From Floccularia luteovirens (Eukaryota > Basidiomycota > Agaricomycetes > Agaricales > Squamanitaceae), in contig VSJF01000003.1 in the NCBI GenBank assembly GCA_009739215.1, forward strand, positions 1,054,001-1,118,000: a stretch of DNA of 64,000 nucleotides, read 5' to 3'. The translations under genes and the position numbers were made by a program. Under the pieces are notes generated by a model, which ran no database searches, had not been told where the DNA came from, and was given only the letters and a program-made list of their open reading frames with translations. Positions 45,720 through 57,310 of the stretch are shown here, in pieces. Position 1 is the stretch's first letter. Each line of letters starts with the position of its first letter.

Positions 45720-45926
45720 TGATTTATAAATATTATAGAGTGATGCTACATCGTACACGCGTTTGTTGGTTTTCTGTTTTTTGAGTTGCGATCCCCATTC
45801 CATATATAATTTGACTGTTGCAGTTCTGTGTCAGCGTGCTTACATACGTCTTAATGAACCAATGCGAATAATTTAAAATTTGAAAGCCGCATAAACTCCA
45901 AAAAAAAAATTAACAATTACTTTAGC

Positions 45927-46861
45927 ATGGATCCTTCTTTACTCGAAATCGTGGATGTTTCTTGTTCTGTAGATAATGGACAACCTCTCTTTGAAGACAT
46001 CAGAATTTCGATTAATGAAGGTCTGCATCATTGTTCTGTACTCCATCCGACATTCTGATAACTATGACTTGATCAGGAGATGTTGTAGTTTTACAGGGCA
46101 AGAGTGGCTCAGGAAAAACCACATTGTTAAAATGCATTGCTCACCTGCTTCCACATGAAGGCAAGGTTTTGTATCGAGGAAGGTAGGGCTACAGAATCTT
46201 TGTATATGCATTCGGACTTGAACTTTTATCTTTAGTACACCTCGGATGTTGGGTAAGTTATCAAGTTAGAAGCGATGGATTCTACCTCTTTATGCGTATA
46301 GATCATTAGGAGTACCGACTTATCGGACGAAGGTCCAGTATGTCCCTCAAAGGCCGTCATTACTTCCAGGAACACCACGAACTTTTTTGTCTGCAGTATC
46401 AGCCTTGAAGTCTCGTAGAATTCCTGCGCAAAAGAAGACAGAGGAATCCCGGGATATATACCATCAAGCAATTGAGATTTCTCGTGAATGGGGTATCGAT
46501 TCAGATCTTTGGGATCGGGAATGGTCAAACCTGAGTGGTGGAGAAGCTCAAAGGATTGCATTGGCAGCCGCAGTAGCTTTTGGGACGGCAGAAGTATTAC
46601 TTCTCGATGGTATGTAGCACTACTCAAACAATCTTTTGTAGATTCTTATCACCAGTATTTGCAGAACCTACGTCAGCGTTGGATCCTAACACTTCATCAT
46701 TAGTGGAGAAATATCTGCTCAATGAAATACATTCAGGTCGGAGCGGGCTAAAAGCATTGGTGTGGATCACACATTCAGAAGAACAAGGCAGGCGGGTTGG
46801 AAACAGATTTATTCAGCTTACAGCAGGTCAATGTACCGAGAACGTTTTGCCACCAGCGTAG
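45927..46861 (+). CDS. soluble ABC ATPase without membrane domain (YbbL/STAR1-like)
   Basis: Five exons, 45927-46020, 46077-46182, 46236-46252 (17 nt), 46310-46609 and 46665-46861, give 237 residues. A single nucleotide-binding domain fills the protein: Walker A GKSGSGKTT near residues 40-48, Q-loop YVPQRP, signature LSGGEAQRIALA, Walker B EVLLLDEP, and switch histidine WITHSEEQ. There is no membrane segment or second domain, so it needs a partner. The pattern recalls bacterial YbbL/FetA and plant STAR1, which pair with a UPF0014 membrane protein; no such gene is in the window. Substrate and location are unknown. Bacterial origin is possible, but five exons with host-like introns show long residence. 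Confidence 0.82.
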
Positions 46862-46967
46862 AAGTAGAGTTCTTATTAGAGTCCTCGGTAGATTTTTAAT
46901 TCATCCTTTTTTGACATCTTTGTTTGTTGCGTCTCTCATAGTACTTTCTAAGGATTCTTGTTTGCAT

Positions 46968-47053
46968 GCCCGTATAGCTCAGCCGGTAGAGCATTGTACT
47001 TATGAGGTTATCTGGCCATGCAAGGGTCTCGAGTTCGAATCTCGATATGGGCA
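46968..47053 (+). tRNA. tRNA-Ile(UAU) with a 13-nt intron
   Basis: The cloverleaf is complete. The acceptor stem is GCCCGTA/TATGGGC with discriminator A at 47053, the D arm is GCTC...GAGC, the anticodon stem TTGTA/TGCAA, and the T arm TCGAG-TTCGAAT-CTCGA. The anticodon loop region is 20 nt, leaving a 13-nt intron (about 47005-47017) after position 37 and the anticodon TAT at 47001-47003. Introns are usual in fungal tRNA-Ile(UAU). A run of six T at 47054-47059 is the RNA polymerase III terminator. The base after the anticodon is G where A is more usual, so the identity is likely rather than certain. Confidence 0.88.
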
Positions 47054-47294
47054 TTTTTTGATTATCTCCATTGCATCTTGATATGGGTTGTTGCTTATTT
47101 TTAGTATTCAACCCGAAATTACGCCTCCCGCCAAGTTTTTACATCGAAAACCACATAAATTACGTGAACTTCATGCTAGCTTGGAAATGCGTTCAATTGG
47201 TTTTGGGAGGTTGGGTACGGATAATTACAATATGATTATAATGCAAAGCAATGCTTGAGGAAAAATGGATCGAATGCTTGAAAGGTAGCCGTAA

Positions 47295-48665
47295 TTAATC
47301 TTCCCAAACATTAACTAACTCTGATTCATGCGTCATAACGGCAGCATCTCTACGAACGGGATTGGTTCGCGGGTAAACGTACTGAAATATTTTGAAAAAA
47401 AGTCAGCTAGAGTAAACACGAAAATATGGGGGTGCACGAACTTTTTTGTTATATTCATGCATGACCTCGGCGGATATGATTTCTTTATCTTTGATCACTC
47501 CATTATAGCTGTGTATCAGAAAACTGGTCTATCCAAGTGAGCGGGTCATTAGCTGTGCGAATTTCAGAATTAGGACAAAATGAACTAACCTGAACTCCTA
47601 CTAATCCCATAATGAAACCCACAAGGATCCAATTCAACGAATTCATTGCGAGCCAGAGTAGCGTATGCGCCGGTGAGAACACACTGAAGAATTCGAGTTC
47701 GAAGTCTCCTGGCGTCCATACTTCCAATTGCTGAACCTGTTGTGTCTTTCCCGGAATATTGGATGTACGAGATGGGGGTTTCATACCGAGTAGAAAGCGC
47801 CATGAATAGGAGAAGGTGTACATCAAAGCTGAGCCTATGCGTGATACTACAGAGATTTGTTCCAAAGGTTGTGAGTCAAGCTGTGCAGGAACAAAATTTG
47901 CACGAGGAGATGAAACAGGATCTTGGCGGTGAAAGAGGCGATACGTTTTGAATCTCGTAAACAGATATATAGTATTGATAATGGCACCAGCAATAAGCAG
48001 GGCAGTAATGGGCGTCGTCTAATGTAAATGAATGAATGAGTAAAGGGAAGCTTGAAAAAGATCATTTTAATTCTGACCCAGTCAAACCAAGGTTCTCCCT
48101 CTTGCTCGCGAGACATATCTTCCCAGTCGACTTCATACTCGGTCGTTTTTTGTCTTCGATTTATACAAATTATAAGATGGAATAAATGCATTGCACCACC
48201 CACAAGACGCGCAGACATTTTGGGTGAGGGAAGTGGCACGTTGTGTGGAAAAAGGGCAATTTCAAATGCAATAGTAGAAGGAATAGAAGACAGCCTATAA
48301 CCATATGATTTAGTCCGAAGAATGCGTTCGTTGACGCGCTTTGAGACCAACTTTTCAAAAAAACCCATCTTGCGAACAACTGCCTTTCTTATCCCGTTAG
48401 AGTTTCCGACGCTCTTGCGTCCTTTGTTCTGGAGTGGCGTAGCATATGGAGGGGGTTTTCTAGACTTTGCTGCTTCCCAATCGAAAGGAGTTGAGGAAGA
48501 CACCGATGGGGTTGAAGCAGGAGACCTATAAATGCCATAGGACAAACGGTTCCGTGGTGTAATTGGGACACTGTCGAATGGTGAATTTGAGGTGCTTGTG
48601 TTTGGACTTCTCGGAGAAGAAGTATTTGATGCACGATTTTCTTGGGCTAGGCGGCGCAATGCCAT
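47295..48665 (-). CDS. NUR1: nuclear rim protein NUR1 (Nur1/Mug154 family)
   Basis: A predicted inner nuclear membrane protein. In yeast Nur1 works with Heh1/Lem2 to hold rDNA and heterochromatin at the nuclear rim. Exons 48665-48078, 48018-47590, 47528-47442 and 47381-47295 give 396 residues. A Ser/Pro-rich head (about 130 residues) precedes the membrane region. Family signatures are LFHRQDPVSSPRANFVP, then QQVQQLEVWTPGDFE, FSPAHTLLWLAMNSLNW, KDKEIISAEVMHEYNKK and YPRTNPVRRDAAVMTHESE. Acceptor 47529-47530 (GGATAG) was chosen because it alone restores TSFLIHSYNGVIKDKE. The last intron starts GTTCGT and has a CTGAC branch-like site. Confidence 0.88.
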
Positions 48666-49172
48666 GGATTAACGACCAAATAAAATAGAGTTTTGACGTG
48701 AAAACAAAACCAAGAATGCAAGCTGATTGATTGTGCAGTCTGACAGTGACACTGTCTTCCAGCAACATGCGGCAAATGGCATTGTCCGGACTTCGTAAGC
48801 GAATAGCAATAATACAGGGTCAAAAATAATTGGCACGTGCACAAAACACGTGTTGGTTGAACAATGAAAATAGAAAAAGTACAAGAAAACTCAAACGCGC
48901 TACCTTTTGCTCTTAACTCCCATCATTCACCTACTTCTTCCCTTAACTTGCGCTACCTACTTACATCTTCACATCTTCAACCAAACCTTGATACTCTGAA
49001 TTTGCTCCCTTTCGCAAATTTCTTTGACCACCACGTCGATCCTACGTCCCTACACAGCTACATCCTTGTCGCCTAGTTCTTCTATTAGCGGTGAGTGTTT
49101 TGATCGTCTCTTAAAATTTTTTTGCTCACATTGCTCGTGGTTCTTTGTCCCTCTCTCTTTCTCTTAGTCAGG
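48666..49172. promoter_or_regulatory. divergent promoter region NUR1 / membrane coiled-coil gene, with 5'-UTR intron
   Basis: Two CACGTG boxes lie at 48834-48839 and 48847-48852. The plus-strand leader is very rich in T and C (48900-49080). A likely 5'-UTR intron runs 49091-49167 (GTGAGT ... CTCTTAG), ending five bases before the start codon of the downstream gene. No gene is seen in the interval. Confidence 0.55.
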
Positions 49173-50532
49173 ATGGCCCAACCTTCTTCATCTCATCATG
49201 GTGAACGTCACCACAGAAGCGAGCGAGAGCGTTCGCATCATCACAACAGAACCATTTCATCAACAACTTTACTATTAGTCTTATCGCTTGTCCTTGCTGT
49301 GCTTGCAGTTATGCTCTCTCTGCCATCTAATCAGTCTGCATCATCAGGTGGAGAAGCTAGCTCCTCAGGCATGCTGGGCTACCTAACCCCTAAAAGAACC
49401 CAAGCACTGATTGCAAGAGAGCATGCTGTTGCACAACGTGAGGCTGAGGTTGCTCGACGTGAAGCTGAACTTCTCGTCGGGGCTCCAGGAGGCGTGATAC
49501 CATCCCCTTCTGCTGTTATGTGTCCTCCCTGCCAAGCATCTACATTGATCGAAACTGTCACTGCTCCCATACAAACAATAATCAAAGAAATCGTCAAGGA
49601 AGATTCATTGACACCACCTGGCTGGGTCAATGGTCGTGCTGAAGAAATACTGGATCGTGAGCTCAAGATTGCTGAGAGGGAAAGAGATATCAGCAAACGC
49701 GAAGAGATTGTCAATCGTCGCGAACATGACGCTTCTCGACGCGAAAACTGGATAATGGAACAACTCATGTAAGTTTTTTGTGTTCGATCTTTTGATCGTA
49801 GTTCTAAAAATTATTTAGTGCCCTCGGCAACGATAACCCGCAAACTGTTGAGGAAGAATACGTTTACGAGCCTGCTGGAGCGAAGCGAAAATCCAAGGTA
49901 CCGCCGCACCCTTCGCGCCGCTCCGAGCTTTGAGACGAAGGAGGGCAATTGCGACCCATTTCTAACTTTGAGTCCGTATGAATCCCCTCGTGCCCCCCAT
50001 CAACTCCTTCGTCCGGGCTTGGGGGACTACGGTGCTTTTATCTTGTCCCCCTTGTCCTCTGTGGGCCGTTGACCAGTCATGTACACATGTAAACAGTCGC
50101 CTATAGTGATCGACTGGTAAATTTGAACACGATCGATCGATCGACCAAAGGTCCACGTGATACACGGACTGGTCATCGGCTTACATTTTCTGCTATTTAA
50201 CCTCCGAAAAGAATTGAAACTGACTAGATTTTTTTTGTTTAACTTTATAGTATCGAGAACTTCCCCATGCCATTCCTGAAATCCCTTATCAAGCACCGGC
50301 CAAAACTATCATAGAGACCCAGACTGTCACTGTTCCACCTCCTGCAAGCACTCGTCTCATCGCCTTTCCAACTCCACAACCAGCAAGTTCATCATCGACC
50401 GCACCCAGTCCACGTACAACGTCAATAGAAATCATCACTGAGGAGGAGGATGAAGATGATCGCAGAAATCGGAATGCTCGTGGACAACGAGCATCACGTC
50501 AACCTCCCTCTAGATGGTTTGGTGGATGGTGA
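49173..50532 (+). CDS. single-pass membrane coiled-coil protein, function unknown
   Basis: Exons 49173-49768, 49819-49897 and 50251-50532 give 318 residues. I do not recognise a named family. The N-terminus is His/Arg/Ser-rich (HHGERHHRSERERSHHHN), then one strong membrane segment near residues 29-48 (TTLLLVLSLVLAVLAVMLSL). The outer or luminal part carries two Arg/Glu coiled-coil blocks built on an RE-rich repeat (AREHAVAQREAEVARREAEL; RELKIAERERDISKREEIV), separated by a Pro/Ser linker with CPPC. A Pro/Thr tail with an acidic EEEDEDD patch and the ending RWFGGW follow. The layout suggests a type II scaffold or tether. Intron 2 is 353 nt, far longer than any other in the window. Confidence 0.7.
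49898..50250 (+). repeat. 353-nt intron containing an inverted repeat (possible MITE or hairpin)
   Basis: The arms GCCGTTGACCAGTC (50065-50078) and GACTGGTCATCGGC (50167-50180) are complementary at 13 of 14 positions across a 116-bp span. A second short stem GGGGGAC/GTCCCCC lies at 50021-50027 and 50045-50051. The segment also holds a GATC tandem (about 50131-50142) and a CACGTG at 50154-50159. GC content of the left part is visibly higher than in neighbouring introns. It reads as an insertion into a formerly short intron, but target duplications are not evident. Confidence 0.5.
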
Positions 50533-50921
50533 TGAAATCAAACTACTTTGTTCTTTCTAGTTTATGTTTATCTTGCCCCATGTTTTCTACTTGCTTCCTT
50601 GATGGATGTTCCCGTTGTCTTTACGATTCCCTTCAATTACGCATACTCACAAGACACACGATACCAGGTTCGGAGAGACTAACGCTCGTGACGGAATGAT
50701 ATTATGATCTTTTTATACGGTACTGTTAGATAGTGTAGTCTAGGCGCTTGGTTTTTCTTGTCGTCGAATATATTATATATACACATGAACCAGAAAACGC
50801 TTTAATTTTGACAAAACTTTGAGTGAGGTCAACAACTTTGACGCACGTGCCAGTGTCATATCTATGCCAAAGTTATTTATAAACCTACTTTTCTTTCAGT
50901 TTTCATAGAAACTCGACGGCT
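50533..50921. other. spacer upstream of mitochondrial PheRS
   Basis: It holds the 3' region of the coiled-coil gene, with an AT-rich TATATA run near 50770, and the FARS2 promoter with CACGTG at 50844-50849, 73 bp before the start. No other gene is supported. Confidence 0.5.
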
Positions 50922-52381
50922 ATGCTCTTGGGAAGACGATATGTTTGCAAACGCGGCATACGTTTTAACTCAACTCTCTCAACCAAGTACCTCGAGATCC
51001 TCGGGACGCAATACCCCACTGATGCCAGTACAAACCTCACACCTGCAATAATATCTAAAATCCCCCTCCGCCTGCATACACAGCCATCTCACCCTTTAAG
51101 CACCCTTCGTGGTCTGATAGAATCTCATTTCCCCGGGTATTCACATCTGTCGTCGATTTCACCTCTGGTCACGCCCCAGAAAAATTTTGATGACCTCTCC
51201 TTCCCGAAAGACCACCCAGGCCGTGCGGTCACTGACAGTTACTATATCAATAAAGACATGATGCTGCGAACACATACTTCGGCGCATGAAGTGGAAATGT
51301 TCAGAAACGGAGAAACGAAGTGGTTATTGACGGCGGATGTTTATAGACGAGACGAAATTGATGGGTCGCATTATCCCGTCTTTCATCAAGTCGAGGGAGC
51401 GTGTATATTCGATGCTAATACAGCAGCTATGAAGCAGATAGAAGAAGATAATGCTCGTATAACTCACCAACTCTCAAAGTCAAATATTCTCATAGAAGAC
51501 ATTCCACATATCTCACCTACGAATCCCGTGCAGCTGAGCCATGATCCCGCGTTTTCTAAACTTCTCGTGCAAAATCTCAAACTATCTTTGAATGGGCTCA
51601 TGTTAAAAATATTTGGGAATGCAGCAGGAGTGAATAAACAAGAACCACTTAGGGTTCGGTGGATAGAGGCGTATTTCCCGTTCACGAGTCCAAGCTTCGA
51701 AGTAGAAGTCTTTTACCAAGGACAGTGGTTGGAAATCTTGGGATGTGGAGTTATCCGGCAAGCAACGCTGGATACAGCGAGTACGTGGTATCGTCTCTTC
51801 ATGCTGCTCATAAATGTTTAAAACCCTTCGTGCAGATGTTCCCAATAAAGTTGGCTGGGCATTTGGTCTTGGACTAGAACGCATCGCCATGATCTTATAT
51901 TCCATCCCAGATATTAGATTATTTTGGTCAACCGACCCTCGCTTTCTATCACAATTCCAAGATGGCAAAATTGACGCGTTCCGTCCTTATTCAAAATATC
52001 CAGCGTGTTATAAAGACATCAGCTTCTGGGTTCCGCGAGATATGAAACTACACGACAATGACTTTTGTGACATTGTTAGGGATGCAGCAGGCGATCTAGT
52101 GGAAGACGTTCGAATGGTTGGTTGCTATCTTTAAATTTTCTTCATATCAAACTGATGGATCCCCAAGATTGACCAATTCTTACACCCGAAAACAAGCGAG
52201 AATAGTCTGTGCTACAGAATAAACTATCGCTCCATGGATAGGTAAGCCAAGCACATTTGTATGATGACATCGAACCCGTAGTTTAACTGCATACAGATCT
52301 CTATCTAATGAAGAAATCAACGAAGTCCAGAATCTGATTGCGAAGCGTTTAGAGACTCAGTTTTCTGTCAAAATAAGGTGA
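50922..52381 (+). CDS. mitochondrial phenylalanyl-tRNA synthetase (MSF1/FARS2)
   Basis: A predicted matrix enzyme charging mitochondrial tRNA-Phe. Exons 50922-51780, 51836-52116, 52168-52241 and 52297-52381 give 432 residues, the size of the monomeric mitochondrial form. The N-terminus is basic and Ser-rich ([17 protein letters not shown]), fitting a mitochondrial presequence. Class II motif 2 is near [25 protein letters not shown] lies in the catalytic core, and motif 3 is [36 protein letters not shown] begins the C-terminal anticodon-binding (FDX-ACB) domain, which ends [14 protein letters not shown] and SVKIR. The gene is convergent with MGE1, stops 123 bp apart. Confidence 0.95.
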
Positions 52382-52504
52382 CAAGAAAATGCGAGTCCAC
52401 ACTACAAAGTGTGGTCGTGAGGAGTTGTGGTGCTCTATTATTAATTAATATATACTACTATTTTTTTTTTGCAGTATGCAAAGGATAGACTGTCGATTTT
52501 GAGG

Positions 52505-53303
52505 TTATGACGTGTCTTGTGCAACACCAACTTGAGCTGCTCTCAGTATACGGTCTTTGATTTTGTATCCTGTCTTCTGACACTCTATGACTGTCCCAGG
52601 TTCCTTTCCCGGTATCGGTGCTTGATAGAGAGCTTCGTGAAGATTTGGGTCGAAGCGGTCACCCGTAGGGTCGAATGGCTTGACATGATACTTGAACAAA
52701 GTCTGCAGCAAAAGTCGATGTGTCATCTCGACTCCTGTGTGGAGCTCTTGGAGGTACGATTCACAAGATTTCGTTGAGTTATCTGAAGGTGCTGGTGAAC
52801 CTCCGGATGACTCGGGTGATTTGTCTGATGATGACAAGACCGACTGGGGAACAGACTTCAAAGCGATGGCAAGAACATCGACGGTTTCCAGCAAGTCGGA
52901 GGCGAAGCGACTTATAGCAAAGTCGCGCGTTTGCTCCTTTTCTCGTGCTGCGTTCCGTTGCAGATTTAGGAAATCTGCTTGTAGGTAACGCAGCCGCCCC
53001 TAGTAGTAAGTGCGTTAGAGAGTACCTGACAAGCATGAAACAAGAACTAACTGTGATGTCGGTGACTTCGTCCTCTTTTGCTTTCAGCTTCGCGGTAATT
53101 TCCTGGATGCTAGCCTCTGCACTCGATTTATCATCTTTCGGAGTTTCCTGCTTTGTGTCTTCCACTTCAGATTTTTGTTTCTCCTCTGAAGAATAATGTC
53201 GCCGAATGAACGCGGAGGAGCATGTACGAGGATGTAAAGAGGCTCTTGAGAGAGCTCTGGATGAGAGTCTGAAAGACTGGAAAGCAGAAGAAGCTAAGCT
53301 CAT
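52505..53303 (-). CDS. MGE1: mitochondrial GrpE (MGE1), Hsp70 nucleotide exchange factor
   Basis: A predicted matrix co-chaperone that releases ADP from mtHsp70 during protein import and folding. Exons 53303-53052 and 52999-52505 give 248 residues. The presequence is Arg/Ser-rich (FRLSSRALSRASLHPRT...RRHYSS). A coiled-coil stalk (IQEITAKLKAKEDEV) leads to the GrpE core, RYLQADFLNLQRNAAREKEQ, ISRFASDLLETVDVLAIAL and GVEMTHRLLLQTL, and the beta domain with DPNLHEALYQAP, KTGYKIKDRILRAAQVGV. An in-frame ATG farther upstream (to 53417) is possible, but MSLASSAF at 53303 fits a presequence start. Confidence 0.96.
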
Positions 53304-53606
53304 GACTATCGTAAGGCGTTTTGCAAGCCACGGAACGAGAAAGCAATAAATTCCGTTCAAAATTTTGACGGTGAGAACGCGGGATCGGCCGGCGGGAGTA
53401 ACGGGTAGCGGTGGCACAGATCTGTTGCAGGTTCGCAGAAGCTCACCTTTGAATAGAATCCTGTTCTTCTATGGCACCATTAGTCAATTACTCATGCTCT
53501 CCCTAAATTCTGCAATCAACTCTGTGAAATTCAGACATCCTTGATCTCTACAGTCAGAGCTCCTGAATTTGTGACAACACGGTAACAGCGGGAGTCCTTG
53601 CCGGTC
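53304..53606. promoter_or_regulatory. divergent promoter region MGE1 / C1-THF synthase
   Basis: It separates two head-to-head genes. Nothing coding is supported beyond a minus-strand extension upstream of the MGE1 start. I see no clear named regulatory motif. Confidence 0.4.
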
Positions 53607-56600
53607 ATGCATAAGCTTAAGGCTCTTCGTGGCATCTTCAGCTTCTCTACTCCTCTCCTCAGAAACATGGCCACTGCATCCATAAAGTCAGAAAACACCG
53701 CAAAAATCATCGATGGTGCTCAAGTAGCAAAGTAATTACCTACAACCTTTTTATTCTATCTATCCACTCACAATCTATTGATAGATCTATTCGAGATAAT
53801 GTCAGCGCGAGCATTAAATCTCTTCAAGCAAATCATCCACGCTTCCAGCCCCAGTTAGCCATTGTTCAGGCTGGCGAACGTCCCGACTCAACTACGTACG
53901 TTCGCATGAAAGCCAAGGCTGCAGAGGAAACTGGTATCGCATTTCAGCATGTCAAAGTTCCTGCTGAATCCACTGTCGATGAAATAATCGAGGTCGTGCG
54001 TAAATTAAATAACGACGAAAAGATTAGCGGAATCTTGGTACAATTACCTCTTGGTGACCACGTCAAGGCAGAAGGAGAGCGACTCGTCACAGAAGCGGTC
54101 AGTCCTGAAAAAGACGTCGACGGGTTAGCAGGATTGGTTTTTTTATCATATTAATTCTGATTATCCCGGTAGTTTTCATGCTTACAACATCGGTCATCTC
54201 TCTTCTCGTGCATCAGCTCCGCTTTTCTCACCATGCACTCCCTCTGCGGTCATTAAACTTCTAGAATATACTGGCATAAATATGTCCGGATCCAACGCGG
54301 TCGTCCTGGGTCGGAGTGACATCGTAGGTAGCCCGGTGGCATCAATGCTGAGGAACCGAGATGCTACGGTGACCCAGTGTCACAGTCGTACAAGAGATAT
54401 TGAATCAATCGTGAGTTTGACCTAATGTACTTGACTTTACCTCTCTTATATTCCTGTCCAGGTGAGGAATGCAGACATTGTTGTCGCCGCCATCGGGAAA
54501 CCAAGTTTAGTCAAGGGTTCTTGGTTGAAACCTGGAGCGGCTGTGATTGACGTTGGTATCAATTATGTTCCTGGTGTGTGTTGAACAGTATCCCAATGAG
54601 ATAATTGAAGCTCATCACTGTGTAAGATTCAACCAAAAAGACAGGACAACGCCTGGTCGGAGACGTAGATTTTGCCAGTGCATCTGCTGTTGCCTCACAC
54701 ATAACCCCAGTTCCAGGAGGTGTAGGTCCCGTTACCGTCGCTGTACTTATGGAAAATACTCTTCAGTCTGCTATTAGGCTTTGGGAGAAAGGACGCGAGC
54801 GTAAAGTCAAACCGTTGAAACTGAACATACTCTCCAAAGTCCCTAGTGACATTGAAATCGCCATGGCCCAAGTTCCAAAACCAATCACGCAATTGGGACA
54901 CGAAATTGGGCTGTTACCGGACGAACTGGAAAGTTACGGAAAATATAAGGCCAAGGTCGATTTGAGTGTACTGCAAAGACTCGAGCACCGCACGGATGGC
55001 AAATACATCGTGGTTTCTGGGTGGGTATTCACTAAAATACATTAAACGGCTGCTTACCTGCATTAGCATTACTCCCACTCCTTTGGGTGAAGGAAAGTCT
55101 ACTACCACTATAGGTTTGGCGCAAGCCCTCGGCGCTGAACTTGGACGTCCTGCATTTGCTTGTGTTCGTCAACCAAGTCAAGGTCCAACGTTCGGAATCA
55201 AAGGTGGCGCAGCGGGAGGTGGCTACAGTCAAGTAATACCGATGGACGAGGTAACATTGTTACAAGTCATATTATTTCCTGTATTGATTTCTTATTACGC
55301 AGTTCAACCTCCATCTTACTGGTGATATTCATGCTATTACCGCAGCTAACAATCTGCTTGGTAAGTTCATTCTTACTTATGAAAAGACGTTTTCTGACTG
55401 ATTTAAAATAGCTGCCGCTCTTGATGCGCGAATCTTCCATGAAGCAACTCAAACTGACAAAGTGTGATTCCATCTCTCCGTATTTGAATTTCTGGTGCTG
55501 AGATTTTGAAAGGCTTTGTATAGTCGCCTGGTACCTGCCAAAAAAGGCAAACGCGAATTTGCGCCTCTCATGTTCAAACGTTTGAAGAAATTGGGAGTTG
55601 ATAAAACAAACCCCGACGATCTCACACCAGAAGAAATCAACAAGTTTGCAAGATTAGACGTTGACCTCGATACTATAACGTGGAATCGTGTCATGGATAC
55701 AAATGATAGATTCTTGCGCAAGATCACAATTGGGAAGAATTCTACTGAACAAGGCCATGAGCGTGAAGCTGGATTTGATATCGCTGTGGCCAGTGAATGT
55801 ATGGCTATTTTGGCTTTGACAACCAGCCTCAGTGATATGAGCGAGCGTCTTGGAGCTATGGTTGTTGCTACAAGCAAGCGAGGCGAACCGATCACTGCTG
55901 ATGATATTGGTGTATCTGGAGCATTGGCTGTCTTGATGAAGGATGCTGTCAAACCAAATCTCATGCAAACATTACAGGTGAACTTGATATCAACTTGAAA
56001 TTTTGACAATCCTTTTTTCTGATATATCAACCCAGGGTACACCCGTGTTCGTCCATGCTGGTCCTTTTGCTAATATCGCACATGGAAATTCATCTATCCT
56101 CGCTGATCGTGTTGCTCTCAAGCTTGCTGGTTTGGAACCAGGCGAAGACCCTTCTCGTGTTGGGTATGTCCTTACTGAAGGTGGATTTGGTGCCGATATG
56201 GGAATGGAAAAATTCTGCAATATCAAATGTCGCGTCAGTGGTCTCAAACCCAATGCTACCGTGATTGTTGCGACAACTCGGGCATTGAAGATGCATGGAG
56301 GAGGACCAGATGTCACACCTGGTAAAGCTCTGCACAGCACTTACACGAAAGAGGACCTTGTTACTCTCAAGGAAGGATGTAAGAACTTGGTGAAACACAT
56401 CCAGAACTCTAAAAAATTCGGTGTCAAAGTTATTGTTGCTATCAATCAATTTGCGTATGCTGCGCTCCCTTTGTTCAATTAAACCGAGTCCATTAACACA
56501 TGTTCAGATCGGATACACCTGCCGAACTGGCTCTAGTCCGCGATGAAGCTCTTTCAGGAGGCGCTGATGGTGCTGTTGTTAGTAACCACTGGGCAGAGGG

Positions 56601-57210
56601 AGGAGAAGGAGCCCGTGCGCTTGCAGAAGCTGTAATTGCTATCTGTGAAGGCCCTTCTGACTTCCGCTTCCTCTATGATCTTGACCTTCCCATTGACGAG
56701 AAGATCAACATGATCGGGAAAGAGATATATGGTGCTGATGGAATTGAATTGAGTGAACAAGCCCGCACCCAAATCGAGACTTACACCCGTCAAGGTTATG
56801 GAGGATTGCCGAGTGAGCTTATTGATATCTGCTTCTTGTAAAGTTGATTCTGATTAAAAATTCCTTGCAGTCTGTATGGCCAAGACACAATATTCGTTCT
56901 CCCACGATCCGAAATTGAAAGGAGTCCCTACAGGTTTAGTGAAATAGTCATGTACACCAAACATGTTTGACTGATTGGATTGATTCTAACAGGATTCACC
57001 CTTCCTATCCGGTCTGTAAGACTTTCAGCAGGGGCTGGATTTTTATATCCTATCTTGGGAGACATGCAAACCATGCCTGGTCTCGGAACTCGTCCAGGTA
57101 TGTGCTATCTCCCTACACATGAAATACTATTCCGTAGCTAACGTCATATTTTAGGATTCTGGGAAGTTGGCCTTGACCATGAGACTGGAAGGGTTGTCGG
57201 ATTATTCTAA
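53607..57210 (+). CDS. trifunctional C1-tetrahydrofolate synthase (ADE3/MIS1 type)
   Basis: One chain with methylene-THF dehydrogenase, methenyl-THF cyclohydrolase and formyl-THF synthetase activities, supplying one-carbon units for purines, thymidylate and formyl-Met. Exons: 53607-53731, 53785-54123, 54173-54410, 54462-54573, 54627-55020, 55067-55250, 55303-55360, 55412-55461, 55513-55977, 56036-56454, 56508-56812, 56871-56933, 56993-57097, 57155-57210; 970 residues. The dehydrogenase part (to about 345) shows [38 protein letters not shown] and [14 protein letters not shown]. The synthetase part has P-loop [10 protein letters not shown], then [16 protein letters not shown] and [14 protein letters not shown]. 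Two in-frame ATGs exist, at 53607 (basic [20 protein letters not shown] leader) and 53667 (MATASIK), so one gene may give mitochondrial and cytosolic forms. Confidence 0.95.
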
Positions 57211-57310
57211 ACACGTTAATCCCACGCTCAGCAGTGACAAAAAATGTATTGGTCTTGGAAAGAGAGACGCCAACAAAGAATATAATTATATCTTCACTTT
57301 GTATGGGATA

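Noticed and set aside
49818..50072. 84-codon plus-strand frame over the start of the long intron in the coiled-coil gene
   Set aside because: It runs through a real exon in a shifted frame and then the inserted intron DNA; the protein continues properly only by splicing 49897 to 50251.
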